The notes under the pieces: generated by a model
Database searches by the model: none
Seen by the model: the letters and a program-made list of their open reading frames with translations, nothing else
What the model was told of the DNA's origin: nothing
Part shown: positions 1-7,090 of the stretch, piece by piece
Position numbering within the stretch: position 1 is the first letter of the stretch
Layout of the letters: each line of letters opens with the position of its first letter
From: JAITWN01 sp964581365
GTDB taxonomy: Bacteria; Pseudomonadota; Gammaproteobacteria; SZUA-140
Assembly: GCA_964581365.1 (NCBI GenBank)
Contig: CAZOOF010000042.1
Coordinates: forward strand, 1 to 20,165
Direction of reading: 5' to 3'
DNA length: 20,165 nt
Translations under genes and position numbers: made by a program

Positions 1-62
1 GGCTGCGTGCTGACGCACGATGAGAAGGGGTACCGGATGGAAAACTTTGGACTGGCGAGCCT
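1..62. other. Window edge, no gene recognised
   Basis: These bases lead up to the inverted repeat. Frames through here do not resemble a known protein and no RNA gene is visible. It could be the edge of a neighbouring repeat unit or of an intergenic region that continues outside the window. Confidence 0.3.
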
Positions 63-133
63 GGGGACAGACCCCGTTTTCCCGCACTGAGGGCGGTATT
101 GAAGTCGAGTCGGCTGGAAACGGGTCTGTCCCC
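63..133. repeat. REP-like imperfect inverted repeat
   Basis: The left arm GGGGACAGACCCCGTTTTCC (63-82) is nearly the reverse complement of the right arm GGAAACGGGTCTGTCCCC (116-133), differing by one missing C and one missing T. About 33 bases separate the arms. A transcript would form a long stem-loop. It begins just after the stop codon of the 135-647 gene (stop at 135-137), so in that gene's mRNA it would act as a 3' hairpin and possibly a terminator or stabiliser, although no U-run follows. Arms of the form GGGGACAGACCCC are, from memory, common dispersed REP-type repeats in proteobacterial genomes, often linked to Y1 (RAYT) transposases. No such transposase is in this window and no second copy was found here. 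Confidence 0.7.
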
Positions 134-134
134 G

Positions 135-647
135 TCACTGGAGTCCACCCCCGTCCGCAACGCCGACGATCGAAACACCCGCCGGCCGCTCCGCCTCCGC
201 CAACCGCTCCACATAGCGCACGAAATCCAGATCTTCCCCATCCAGCAAATCGGGCAGGCTGGCACGAAACTCGGGCCGGCGACACCACTCGCGGATGTAG
301 TCCTCCCAGGAAGACCAGCGCCTGGCCTCCTGCGCATCCATGTCCTCTTCGTAGAGCAGCAGATAGGCACGCTCGAAGAGCGAGATCAGCATGTTGAAGA
401 TGATGAAGCGGCGTTCGAGCTGCTCCTGGCTGAGACTGGGCACATCCAGCGCGGAAAACAGCCCGAGATCGGGATTCTCCAGCGCTATGCGCAGGAAGTC
501 CTGATAGTTGTCGGAGAGTTGCTGATACACCTCCGCCGCATCGTTCTCATGCTCCTTGCGCTTCTCCATGAAGAACACCACGATCGCCAGCGGCAGACCG
601 ATCACGGTCACGACGTAGCTCAGCAATTCCCAGAGTTCGATGGACAT
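135..647 (-). CDS. Membrane-anchored hypothetical protein
   Basis: The 170-residue product is not assigned to a named family. It opens with one hydrophobic segment (about residues 7-27, SYVVTVIGLPLAIVVFF) followed by a basic/charged helix (MEKRKEHEND), which predicts a single N-terminal anchor with a cytoplasmic body. The body contains a hydrophobic-aromatic helix (FIIFNMLISLFERAYLLLYEE, about residues 79-99) and a tryptophan-rich stretch (WSSWEDYIREW). This composition is convincing for a real protein, and both flanking genes lie on the same strand. The start chosen is the ATG at 647, which puts the hydrophobic segment at the N-terminus. An upstream ATG pair at 680 would add 11 residues, and neither start has a good Shine-Dalgarno. 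A REP-like hairpin follows the stop. Possible roles (signalling or phage-related membrane protein) are only guesses. Confidence 0.7.
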   Translation of the reverse strand: MSIELWELLSYVVTVIGLPLAIVVFFMEKRKEHENDAAEVYQQLSDNYQDFLRIALENPDLGLFSALDVPSLSQEQLERRFIIFNMLISLFERAYLLLYEEDMDAQEARRWSSWEDYIREWCRRPEFRASLPDLLDGEDLDFVRYVERLAEAERPAGVSIVGVADGGGLQ

Positions 648-767
648 GGGGCACCCGAAAGAAAACCAGTCTCTCATCATCCGACAGGCGCGGGGTGCTG
701 TGCAATTACCGGGTCATGACAGCCTCACGCTCATGGCGCTGCCGCCGGAAGCAGGCATGACAACGCC

Positions 768-1457
768 TCACAGCCAAACCATCAGCTCGCTCAATGCAGT
801 CGAATGGTTCAGATAGGACACCTGCTTGTCCCTCGCGCCCTTCTGCGTCTCCAACAACAGCCTTGCCAAGGGCCACGACGCCATATCGGAACCCGCGCTG
901 CCGGCAGCATTCGGGACATAGCCCCACATGTGCTGTACCGCATTCCGGATCCCGCCTTCCGAAGGCCGCTTCCGGAGAATCCTGGTCAACTGCAGGGCCA
1001 GGTCGTCGAACTCCAGCTTTGCCCGCGCCGCCTCCTGGCCAATCCGCTGATAGCGTTCCGGACTCCGGGCCAGCACCGAATACTTGTGCTGGGCCCACAG
1101 CTGCTGGGTGTTCGCCGGCAGCGGTATCCGCCCCATCTCCCTGCCGGCGTACTTCTGACTCAGCAGGGAAAACTGCACCCCCGGTGGATCGATAAAGGTA
1201 GCGGGCCACTCCCCCTCCCGGGACCGGATATCTACCGGGGAACGGTCCACATAACCGCGCAGCGCCATCTCGCATACCAGCTGTCTGTGACGCATGCCGA
1301 GCGCCCAGCCGTATTCGGCCCAGCGCATGGTCTCCGGGTGCCGGGAGTATCCCTGCTTTCCATTGACGATGATGGAGACGATGCCGTGCAGTTCGCGATG
1401 CTCACCGAGCAGACTCTGGCGATTCAGATAGGCGGGGCTGACATCCCAGATGCGCAT
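768..1457 (-). CDS. Pyrimidine dimer DNA glycosylase fused to DUF1722
   Basis: The 229-residue protein has two domains. Residues 1 to about 95 match the T4 endonuclease V-like Pyr_excise family: the start MRIWDVSPAYLNRQSLLGEH is followed by RELHG, with the family's catalytic Glu at E22 beside R21. Residues about 115-185 match DUF1722 (YbgA): LWAQHKYSVLARSPERY and later NAVQHMWGY. The phage enzyme cuts the glycosidic bond at UV-induced pyrimidine dimers and then the abasic site, using the N-terminal amine as nucleophile. Here residue 2 is Arg, not the phage Thr2, so catalysis is not certain. The start at 1457 has AAGGGG about six bases upstream. DUF1722 has no settled function and is often found near photolyase genes. 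Family assignment is firm; the repair role is inferred from the family. Confidence 0.85.
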   Translation of the reverse strand: MRIWDVSPAYLNRQSLLGEHRELHGIVSIIVNGKQGYSRHPETMRWAEYGWALGMRHRQLVCEMALRGYVDRSPVDIRSREGEWPATFIDPPGVQFSLLSQKYAGREMGRIPLPANTQQLWAQHKYSVLARSPERYQRIGQEAARAKLEFDDLALQLTRILRKRPSEGGIRNAVQHMWGYVPNAAGSAGSDMASWPLARLLLETQKGARDKQVSYLNHSTALSELMVWL

Positions 1458-1527
1458 GGAGGCCCCTTATGGGCGGTAGGGAAAAAAGGCGGAAGCCGAT
1501 GCAGCTCGGCGCCTGCCGGAACCTCGC

Positions 1528-1770
1528 TCAGGCGCCCTCAGACTTCCCTCGACTCGCAAACGTGGAAACGTACAGACTCTCGACCTGCTCCCGGGCCCAG
1601 GGCGTTCTGCGCAGGAAGTTCAGGCTGGATTTCACCGAGGGGTCCTTCCTGAAGCAGTTGATGCTGATCCTGCGGCCGAGCTCTTCCCAGCCATAGTGCT
1701 CGACGAGCCTCTCGACGACGCGCTCGAGTGTGACTCCGTGCAAGGGGTTATTGGGCTGCTCGACGCTCAT
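1528..1770 (-). CDS. VF530/DUF2132 family small DNA-binding-like protein
   Basis: The 80-residue product carries the family signature throughout: NNPLHGVTLERVVERLVEHY, GWEELGRRISINCF and DPSVKSSLNFLRRTPWAREQ. DUF2132 proteins (VF530 of Vibrio fischeri is the structural prototype) are small helical proteins proposed to bind DNA from their fold; a target is not established. Length is normal for the family. The ATG at 1768-1770 starts the conserved region directly; upstream only a distant AGGA is visible. It lies about 70 bases upstream of the glycosylase gene on the same strand, so co-transcription is plausible. A role in DNA metabolism would fit that neighbour but is inference. Confidence 0.85.
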   Translation of the reverse strand: MSVEQPNNPLHGVTLERVVERLVEHYGWEELGRRISINCFRKDPSVKSSLNFLRRTPWAREQVESLYVSTFASRGKSEGA

Positions 1771-1840
1771 GGCTGAAATACGTCCTCAGGGTTGATGAAG
1801 GCGGCGACCGCCGCGAGGCGACGCCTTTTCGATGAGAGAA

Positions 1841-2230
1841 TCAGGCTTCCGGTCTGGCACGGCCGATCAGCCCCAGGTGGGTGTACCTGAAGCCGGCCGA
1901 ATACTTGAGACCATAGCCCAGCGCCCGATCCATACCGATGTGCGCACACCAGACGAGCCCTGCAGCCACGAGCAGGGGAATTCCGGCCACGGCGCCTGCA
2001 GCAAGCACGGCAACCGCGCCCACGTATGAATGAGTTGCGTTGTACATGAGGCCGCCGATGCGAGCGCCTGCGAGATACCCGAAGAACGCAAGATCAGGTG
2101 CGAAGAAGTACAGGGCGAATGTGGTCCAGCCCAGCCCGAACTTGCTGTAGGCGATGAGCGCCGCAAGAAGAACGAAAAAACCTTCCGCGCGCAGCAGAAT
2201 CCTGACACCACCAGTGCTTGCACCGCTCAT
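1841..2230 (-). CDS. DUF4260 family integral membrane protein
   Basis: The 129-residue product is mostly hydrophobic, with about four membrane-spanning stretches (around residues 12-28, 35-55, 68-90 and 88-105). It carries motifs typical of DUF4260: FFAPDLAFFGYLAGARIG, MYNATHSYVG, and near the C-terminus HIGMDRALGYGLKY followed by THLG. The repeated His and Asp residues near membrane edges are a family trait, but no reaction is known. The ATG at 2228-2230 is preferred because GGAG sits six bases upstream; the open frame extends to a TTG four codons earlier. The gene stands between the DUF2132 gene and the broken rsgA, all on the minus strand with short gaps. Function unknown. Confidence 0.85.
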   Translation of the reverse strand: MSGASTGGVRILLRAEGFFVLLAALIAYSKFGLGWTTFALYFFAPDLAFFGYLAGARIGGLMYNATHSYVGAVAVLAAGAVAGIPLLVAAGLVWCAHIGMDRALGYGLKYSAGFRYTHLGLIGRARPEA

Positions 2231-2294
2231 CGCTTGCTCCAAGCGTCCAGCTGAAACTCAATTATGAAGCAAGCGATTATGCCCCGCCGACGAA

Positions 2295-3350
2295 TTATTT
2301 GTCCTCGAGATCCTTCTTCACCGACTTCATGAACTTCCCGAATACCTTTTCCTTCTTGCGCCTCTCGGCGTAGGACATCTGGTGGTACTCGGACTCGCGC
2401 TTCAGCTTGAGAAAGTTCTCGTAGTGTTCTCTGTCGATTTCACCCGACTCCATGGCCTGCAGGACGGCACGGCCCGGCTCGCTGGTATGCGTGCAATCGC
2501 TGAAACGACAGTCACCGGCGCGCGCCGTGATATCAGCATAGCTCACCGCGATTCCTTCCTCGGCACCCAGCACCCCGAACTCCCGCATTCCGGGTTGTCG
2601 ATCACCATTGCCCCGTTCTCGAGGACGATCAGCTCACGGCGAACGGATGTATGCCGCCCTTCCCCTGTGCCGCTGACTACCTTCGTTTCCAGCACATCCC
2701 GGTCGACCAGGCCGTTGATGCGGGTGCTCTTGCCCACGCCCGAGGAGCCTGCAAAGCAATAAGTCTTTCCGAGCTCGAGGGCGGCCCGCAGTTCGGCCAT
2801 TCCGTCCTGGGTGACATTACTCAGCGTCAGCACCGGCACATCGATCCCAGCATGCCGGATCTGCGCTATCAGAGCGGCGACAGTCTCAGGCTCCACCAGA
2901 TCGGTCTTGGTGAGGAGTACGCAGGGCGCTGCACCGCCTTCCCTGGCCATCACCAGGTAGCGCTCCAGCCGCTTGAGATTGAAGTCGTAATGGCAGGACT
3001 GCACGATGAGCACGACATCGACATTCGCCGCGATCATCTGGATTTCGACCGGCTCGCCCGCGGCCCTGCGCCGCAGGCTGGTCCTGCGTGGCAGAACGCC
3101 ATGCACTATCCCGAACTGATCGGCGGGGGACTTTTCGACGCACACCCAGTCGCCCACGCAGGGCAACTCCGCCGGCGTCGCTGACTGATACATGAACTTC
3201 CCGGAAAGCGCCGGTCTCGTTAAGCAACAGCAGCTGATCGCGATCCACGGCCGCAACGCGTGCCACGCCGCCCGCCGGGTCACAACTTAGCCGCGCCTGC
3301 TCTTCGAACCAGTCGTCCCAGCCCAAGGCGTCAAGTTCTGAATCCCTCAT
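2295..3350 (-). pseudogene. rsgA: Broken rsgA (ribosome small-subunit GTPase), two frameshifts
   Basis: Joined across three frames, this reads as a near full-length (about 350-residue) RsgA/YjeQ, the circularly permuted GTPase that acts in 30S ribosomal subunit maturation. The N-terminus (3350 to about 3212: MRDSELDALGWDDWFEEQAR, ending LLLLNETG) shifts frame to SGKFMYQS and PCVGDWV, the OB-fold, then LLTKTDLV (G4) and GSSGVGKST (G1). Frame changes again at about 2589-2594 inside the G3 motif, where the bases for DNP-GMREFG are one G short. The rest (2588-2295) holds the C-terminal zinc motif. Further lesions: the fourth zinc ligand is Arg (CRFSDCTHTSEPGR, expected C), and the Leu after the G1 KST is Arg. 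Two indels could be assembly errors, but the added substitutions favour real decay. The N-terminal style suggests a secondary RsgA paralogue, so an intact copy elsewhere is likely. Confidence 0.85.
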
Positions 3351-4094
3351 GAGCGTGGATCTTCCAGTAACCGGCGCATAGTGCCCTGGCCCGCCAGCGA
3401 CAGCGGACATCGCCCGAGAGCTTCAGGCTGGAGATGGCACTCGCCCCGAATGTAGTCGTGGTGTTGCGACATACTGCGCGGTATCAGCGGATCGATCGCC
3501 GGATTAGCATGCGCATCTGCCGCTAAAATTTCCCTTCTTCGATATCCTTCGAAGCAACTCTGGTTGGCTTTTCTCTTGCCTTGTACACCAAGAATCCACC
3601 AATAGAGATACACACCATGGGAAATAAGCCAACTAGAAACTCGGCATATCTCGCATCGGCTGGAGATACCCCGAGGGCGCCCGTGTTGCCGAGGATTGTC
3701 GACCAACGGTGTGCCAGCATCCGCATCAATCACCACAGTCTGCGAACTGAGCACTTTTTTATATCGGCTGATCCTGCTGAGACAGGGATAGAACTTTAGT
3801 ATTAAACAGGGAGGCGCTAATCAAGCCGGATGCGGATGACAGCCTGTCCCGGCGATTGTGCAGTGAAGGCAGGCTAACCTTGCGGCGGTCCGACGATACT
3901 TAACTGCAGCGAGCTGGCGCTGGCTGTGTGATCAATCCCCGAACCGGCGACAGGCGTCCGTCAACCTTATACGCGAGAATACGTTGCGGCAAGACAAGAC
4001 GCCCTTGCAGGGAGATGGAGATAAGACTTTGGTACTGGGAAGAGAGGTGCTGGTAAAAGCGGCTATAGGCTAATCGACCCGATGGCACCCGCGC
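3351..4094. other. Gene-poor gap of about 740 bases, less GC-rich
   Basis: This stretch between the broken rsgA and hemH contains no recognisable gene. It is visibly less GC-rich than its surroundings, especially about 3530-3660 and 3750-3820, where there is a T-run (3756-3761) and TTTAGTATTAAAC-like sequence. Short open frames exist on both strands; only one at 3523-3726 (minus) has any protein-like character. No RNA gene, clear terminator or promoter could be supported. It may be an old insertion or degraded gene remnant. Confidence 0.4.
3523..3726 (-). CDS. Possible small single-span membrane protein (doubtful)
   Basis: A 67-codon frame with one good hydrophobic stretch, about residues 29-49 (AEFLVGLFPMVCISIGGFLV), followed by a basic YKAREKPTR tail, which would give an N-out/C-in single-span protein. 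Against it: no Shine-Dalgarno before the ATG at 3726 or the later ATG at 3720, no recognised family, and the surrounding DNA looks degenerate. It could be a remnant of a larger membrane protein or a chance frame. Confidence 0.25.
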   Translation of the reverse strand: MRMLAHRWSTILGNTGALGVSPADARYAEFLVGLFPMVCISIGGFLVYKAREKPTRVASKDIEEGKF

Positions 4095-5057
4095 TCAACA
4101 CCACTCCCCCACCATTCCCACCAACCCCTCCACATGATCCTCCCGATCATTCAACGCCGGGATGTATCGATACTCCTCTCCTCCCGCTTCGAGGAAAAGC
4201 TCGCGATTGGCGATGGCGATTTCTTCGAGGGTTTCGAGGCAGTCGGCGGCGAAACCGGGGCAGATGAGGTCGACGCTGGTGACGCCCTGCTGGGCGAGGT
4301 CCTTCAGCGTCTGGTCGGTGTAGGGTTCGAGCCATTTGGCGGCGCCGAAGCGGGACTGGAAGGTCATGGCCCAGCGTTCTTCGGAGAGGTCGAGCGCCTT
4401 GGCCAGCAGGCGGGCCGTGGTCTGGCAGCGCTCGTGATAGGGGTCGCCGGCTTCGCGGGTCCTCGCCGGCATGCCGTGGAAGGACATGATCAGGCGTTCG
4501 GCGGGGTCGCGCTCGGCCCAGGCTTCGCGCACGCTGTTTGCGAGGGCTTCGATGTACCAGGGCTGATCGTGGTAGTCGCCGAGCAGGCAGAGCTCGGGCA
4601 CGTAAGGCGCGCGCCGCAGCGCGGCGGCGACGGCGTCGAAGGTCGAGGCCGTGGTGGCGGAGGAATACTGCGGATAGAGCGGCAGCACAACGATGCGGTC
4701 CACGCCTTCCTTGCGCAGCTCATCGATGGCGGATACGATAGACGGCTCGCCGTAGCGCATGCCGAGCGCGACCGGCATGTCGCGCTCGGCGAGACGCGCG
4801 CGCAGCGCTTCCGTCTGGCGCCGCGAGATGGCGAGCAGCGGCGAACCATCCGGAGTCCAGATGCGCTGGTAGTTGGCCGCGGAGCGGCGCGGGCGCAGCG
4901 GCAGCACGATTCCGTACAGGATCGGCCACCATACCAGCGGCGGCAGATCGACCACGCGCCGGTCCGACAGGAACTGCCGCAGGTAACGCCGCACCGCCGC
5001 CGGCGTGGGTGCGTCCGGCGTGCCGAGATTGGCCAGCAGTACGCCGGTGCGCTTCAC
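4095..5057 (-). CDS. hemH: Ferrochelatase
   Basis: The 320-residue product inserts Fe2+ into protoporphyrin IX, the last step of protoheme synthesis, at the inner face of the cytoplasmic membrane. Visible family features: the N-terminal GVLLANLGTPDAP; the LPLYPQYSSATTAST segment (about 125-139); the metal/porphyrin His in MSFHGMP (H194); and the catalytic acidic residue in GFAADCLETLEEI (E275). Length is standard for bacterial enzymes, and no C-terminal iron-sulfur cysteine set is seen. The start is a GTG (5055-5057) that overlaps the htpG TGA as GTGA, so translation is probably coupled to htpG. In Escherichia coli htpG and hemH are separated by adk; here adk is absent from between them. Downstream lies the gene-poor gap. 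Confidence 0.95.
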   Translation of the reverse strand: MKRTGVLLANLGTPDAPTPAAVRRYLRQFLSDRRVVDLPPLVWWPILYGIVLPLRPRRSAANYQRIWTPDGSPLLAISRRQTEALRARLAERDMPVALGMRYGEPSIVSAIDELRKEGVDRIVVLPLYPQYSSATTASTFDAVAAALRRAPYVPELCLLGDYHDQPWYIEALANSVREAWAERDPAERLIMSFHGMPARTREAGDPYHERCQTTARLLAKALDLSEERWAMTFQSRFGAAKWLEPYTDQTLKDLAQQGVTSVDLICPGFAADCLETLEEIAIANRELFLEAGGEEYRYIPALNDREDHVEGLVGMVGEWC

Positions 5058-6982
5058 GCCGGCACGTCCTTGCGCTCCCCGCCTCGGCTGCCGAGCAGCA
5101 GGCTGTTGAGCCGCTTCACGAAGCCTGCGGGATCGGGAAGCTGACCGCCTTCGGCGAGCAGAGCCTGCTCATAGAGCAGGCGGGAAAGCGTGGCGAACCC
5201 GGCCTCATCCGCAGCGCGGAGTAGGTCGATCAGCGGATGGGTGGTATTGATTTCGAGCACCGGCAGTTGCGCTGGCATCTCCTGTCCCGCGGACTTCAGC
5301 AGCCGGCGCAGGCCGAGCGAGATGTCGTCCTTCTCTACCACCAGACACGAGGCGGATTCCGCCAGGCGCCGGCTCGGGCGCACCGCAGACACCTCTTCGC
5401 GCAGCACTTCCTGCATGCGCGACAGCAGCTCTTCGCCGACCGCCTCTTCCTTCTTTTCGCTCTGCTCGGCCGCATCGGCAGCTTCTTCCTTGCCACCGAT
5501 GGACTCGGGATCGAGCTCGCCGCGGGCGACGGAAACCAGCTGCTTGCCGGCATACTCGGCCAGGCCAGTGAGCATCCATTCGTCGATCCGCTCCCACAGC
5601 AGCAGGACTTCGATGTTGCGCTTGCGGAAGATTTCCAGGTGCGGGCTGCTGAGCGCCGCCGCCTGCGATTCGGCGGTGAGATACCAGATGCGGTCCTGTC
5701 CGTCCTGCATCCGCGCGATATAGTCGTCGAGCGACACGTTGCCGTCCGCGCCTTCGGGATGCGTGGAATGGAAGCGCAGCAGCTTGGCGATCGTCTCGCG
5801 ATTCGCCGGATCCTCAACTGGACCCTCCTTCAGCACGCGACCGTAATCGGCCCAGAACTGGCGGTACTGGTCCCGCTCGTTCTGCGCCATGTCCTGCAGA
5901 CGAGCGAGCACCTTCTTCACCGAGGCGGCGCGGATCACGTCGACCTGGCGGCTCTCCTGCAGGATCTCACGCGAGACATTGAGCGGCAGGTCGTCGGAGT
6001 CGACCACGCCGCGGATGAAACGCAGGTAGTTGGGCATCAGCCGGCCCGCCGTATCCTCGAGCACGAAGATGCGGCGCACGTGCAGGCGGACGCCGTGACG
6101 GCGCTCACGGTCCCAGAGATCGAATGGCGGCCGCCGCGGCACGTAGAGCAGCGTGCTGTAGGTTTGCGAACCCTCGACGTGGGTGTGCACCCAGGCCAGC
6201 GGATCCTCGAAGTCATGGGCGACGTGCTTGTAGAACTCGCGATACTCCTCGTCGCTGATTTCATTGCGCGGGCGCGTCCACAGCGCCGATCCGCGATTGA
6301 CCTGTTCCCAGGCCCTGGATTCGCCCTCTTTCCCCGTCGCCGGCATTTCGATCGGCAGGGAGAGATGATCGGAATGGCGGCGGATGATTTCGCGCAGGCG
6401 CCACGGATCGAGGAATTCATCCATCTCCGGGCGCAGGTGCAGCACGATTTCGGTACCGCGCTCCGGTTTGTCGATGGTCTCCAGTGTGTACTCGCCCTGG
6501 CCGTCGGACTCCCAGCGCACCCCATGCTCGGGAGTGAGACCGGCGCGCCGCGAGCGCAGCGTCACGCGCTCGGCGACGACGAAAGCGGAATAGAAGCCGA
6601 CGCCGAACTGGCCGATCAGGCTCAGCCCCTGCGCGCGATCGGCCGCCAGCGCTTCAAGGAAACGCCTGGTGCCCGAACGGGCGATGGTCCCGATGTTGTC
6701 GACCACCTCCTGGCGACTCATGCCGATGCCGTTGTCGGTGATGGTGATGGTGCGCGCCTCGGGATCGCAGCTCACCCGGACCCTCAGCGTCGCGTCCCCC
6801 TCGTACAGCGCGTCGTCGGACAGCGACTCGAAGCGGAGCTTGTCACAGGCATCGGAAGCATTCGAGATCAGCTCGCGCAGGAAAATCTCACGGTTCGAAT
6901 ACAGTGAGTGAACCACCAGCTGAAGCAACTGCCGGGCTTCGGCCTGGAACTGCAGTGTTTCCTTATGAGCATCTGTCGTCAT
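5054..6982 (-). CDS. htpG: Hsp90-family chaperone HtpG
   Basis: The 642-residue cytosolic ATP-dependent chaperone remodels client proteins under stress. The N-terminal GHKL ATPase domain shows SLYSNREIFLRELISNASDA (catalytic E37 and Mg-binding N41), TDNGIGM (D83) and the lid/loop GQFGVGFYSAFVV (about 124-136). The middle domain contains LPLNVSREILQ, and the C-terminal dimerisation domain holds the NTTHPLI segment. It lacks the eukaryotic charged linker and the MEEVD tail, as expected for bacteria. The ATG at 6980-6982 follows AAGGAGTC at about 12 bases and AGAGAAG directly, so start strength is uncertain. A TATAAT lies 38 bases upstream. It forms a two-gene unit with hemH and is divergent from pgm. 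No sigma-32 signature is obvious. Confidence 0.97.
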   Translation of the reverse strand: MTTDAHKETLQFQAEARQLLQLVVHSLYSNREIFLRELISNASDACDKLRFESLSDDALYEGDATLRVRVSCDPEARTITITDNGIGMSRQEVVDNIGTIARSGTRRFLEALAADRAQGLSLIGQFGVGFYSAFVVAERVTLRSRRAGLTPEHGVRWESDGQGEYTLETIDKPERGTEIVLHLRPEMDEFLDPWRLREIIRRHSDHLSLPIEMPATGKEGESRAWEQVNRGSALWTRPRNEISDEEYREFYKHVAHDFEDPLAWVHTHVEGSQTYSTLLYVPRRPPFDLWDRERRHGVRLHVRRIFVLEDTAGRLMPNYLRFIRGVVDSDDLPLNVSREILQESRQVDVIRAASVKKVLARLQDMAQNERDQYRQFWADYGRVLKEGPVEDPANRETIAKLLRFHSTHPEGADGNVSLDDYIARMQDGQDRIWYLTAESQAAALSSPHLEIFRKRNIEVLLLWERIDEWMLTGLAEYAGKQLVSVARGELDPESIGGKEEAADAAEQSEKKEEAVGEELLSRMQEVLREEVSAVRPSRRLAESASCLVVEKDDISLGLRRLLKSAGQEMPAQLPVLEINTTHPLIDLLRAADEAGFATLSRLLYEQALLAEGGQLPDPAGFVKRLNSLLLGSRGGERKDVPA

Positions 6983-7020
6983 CTTCTCTGCATGACTCCT
7001 TCCGGATCGAACGGTGCCAC

Positions 7021-7026
7021 ATTATA
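7021..7026 (-). promoter_or_regulatory. Candidate -10 box for htpG-hemH
   Basis: On the minus strand the sequence reads GATGCCTATAATGTGG, a perfect TATAAT 38 bases upstream of the htpG ATG, which would give a leader of about 30 bases. The place expected for the -35 hexamer (17-base spacing) reads CCCAAA, a poor match to TTGACA, and the TG of an extended -10 is displaced by one base. So the box stands out mainly by its AT content in GC-rich surroundings. A heat-shock (CTTGAA/CCCCAT) promoter was not found at proper spacing. Confidence 0.45.
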
Positions 7027-7090
7027 GGCATCCGGGCGCGATTTTTGGGACTCGCATTCGCCCGCCTTCTGTGCTTGAATGCTTTCATCC

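Noticed and set aside
1801..1836. GC-rich small hairpins with a short T-run between the DUF4260 and DUF2132 genes
   Set aside because: Possible stems are only three to four pairs with tiny loops, and the T-run is four bases and on the strand opposite to the genes.
3347..3754. 135-codon minus-strand frame upstream of the rsgA relic
   Set aside because: Overlaps the rsgA start and the more protein-like membrane frame; its low-complexity translation has no family resemblance.
3767..3787. ATCCTG/CAGGGAT near-inverted repeat considered as a terminator
   Set aside because: The stem is interrupted by an extra G and no T-run follows on either strand at the right side.
3900..4088. 62-codon minus-strand frame starting GTG after hemH
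   Set aside because: No ribosome site, no recognised family, no clear domain character; left inside the gene-poor gap.
5237..6907. 556-codon open frame antisense to htpG
   Set aside because: HtpG is unambiguous on the other strand; the antisense product shows no family motif and no ribosome site.
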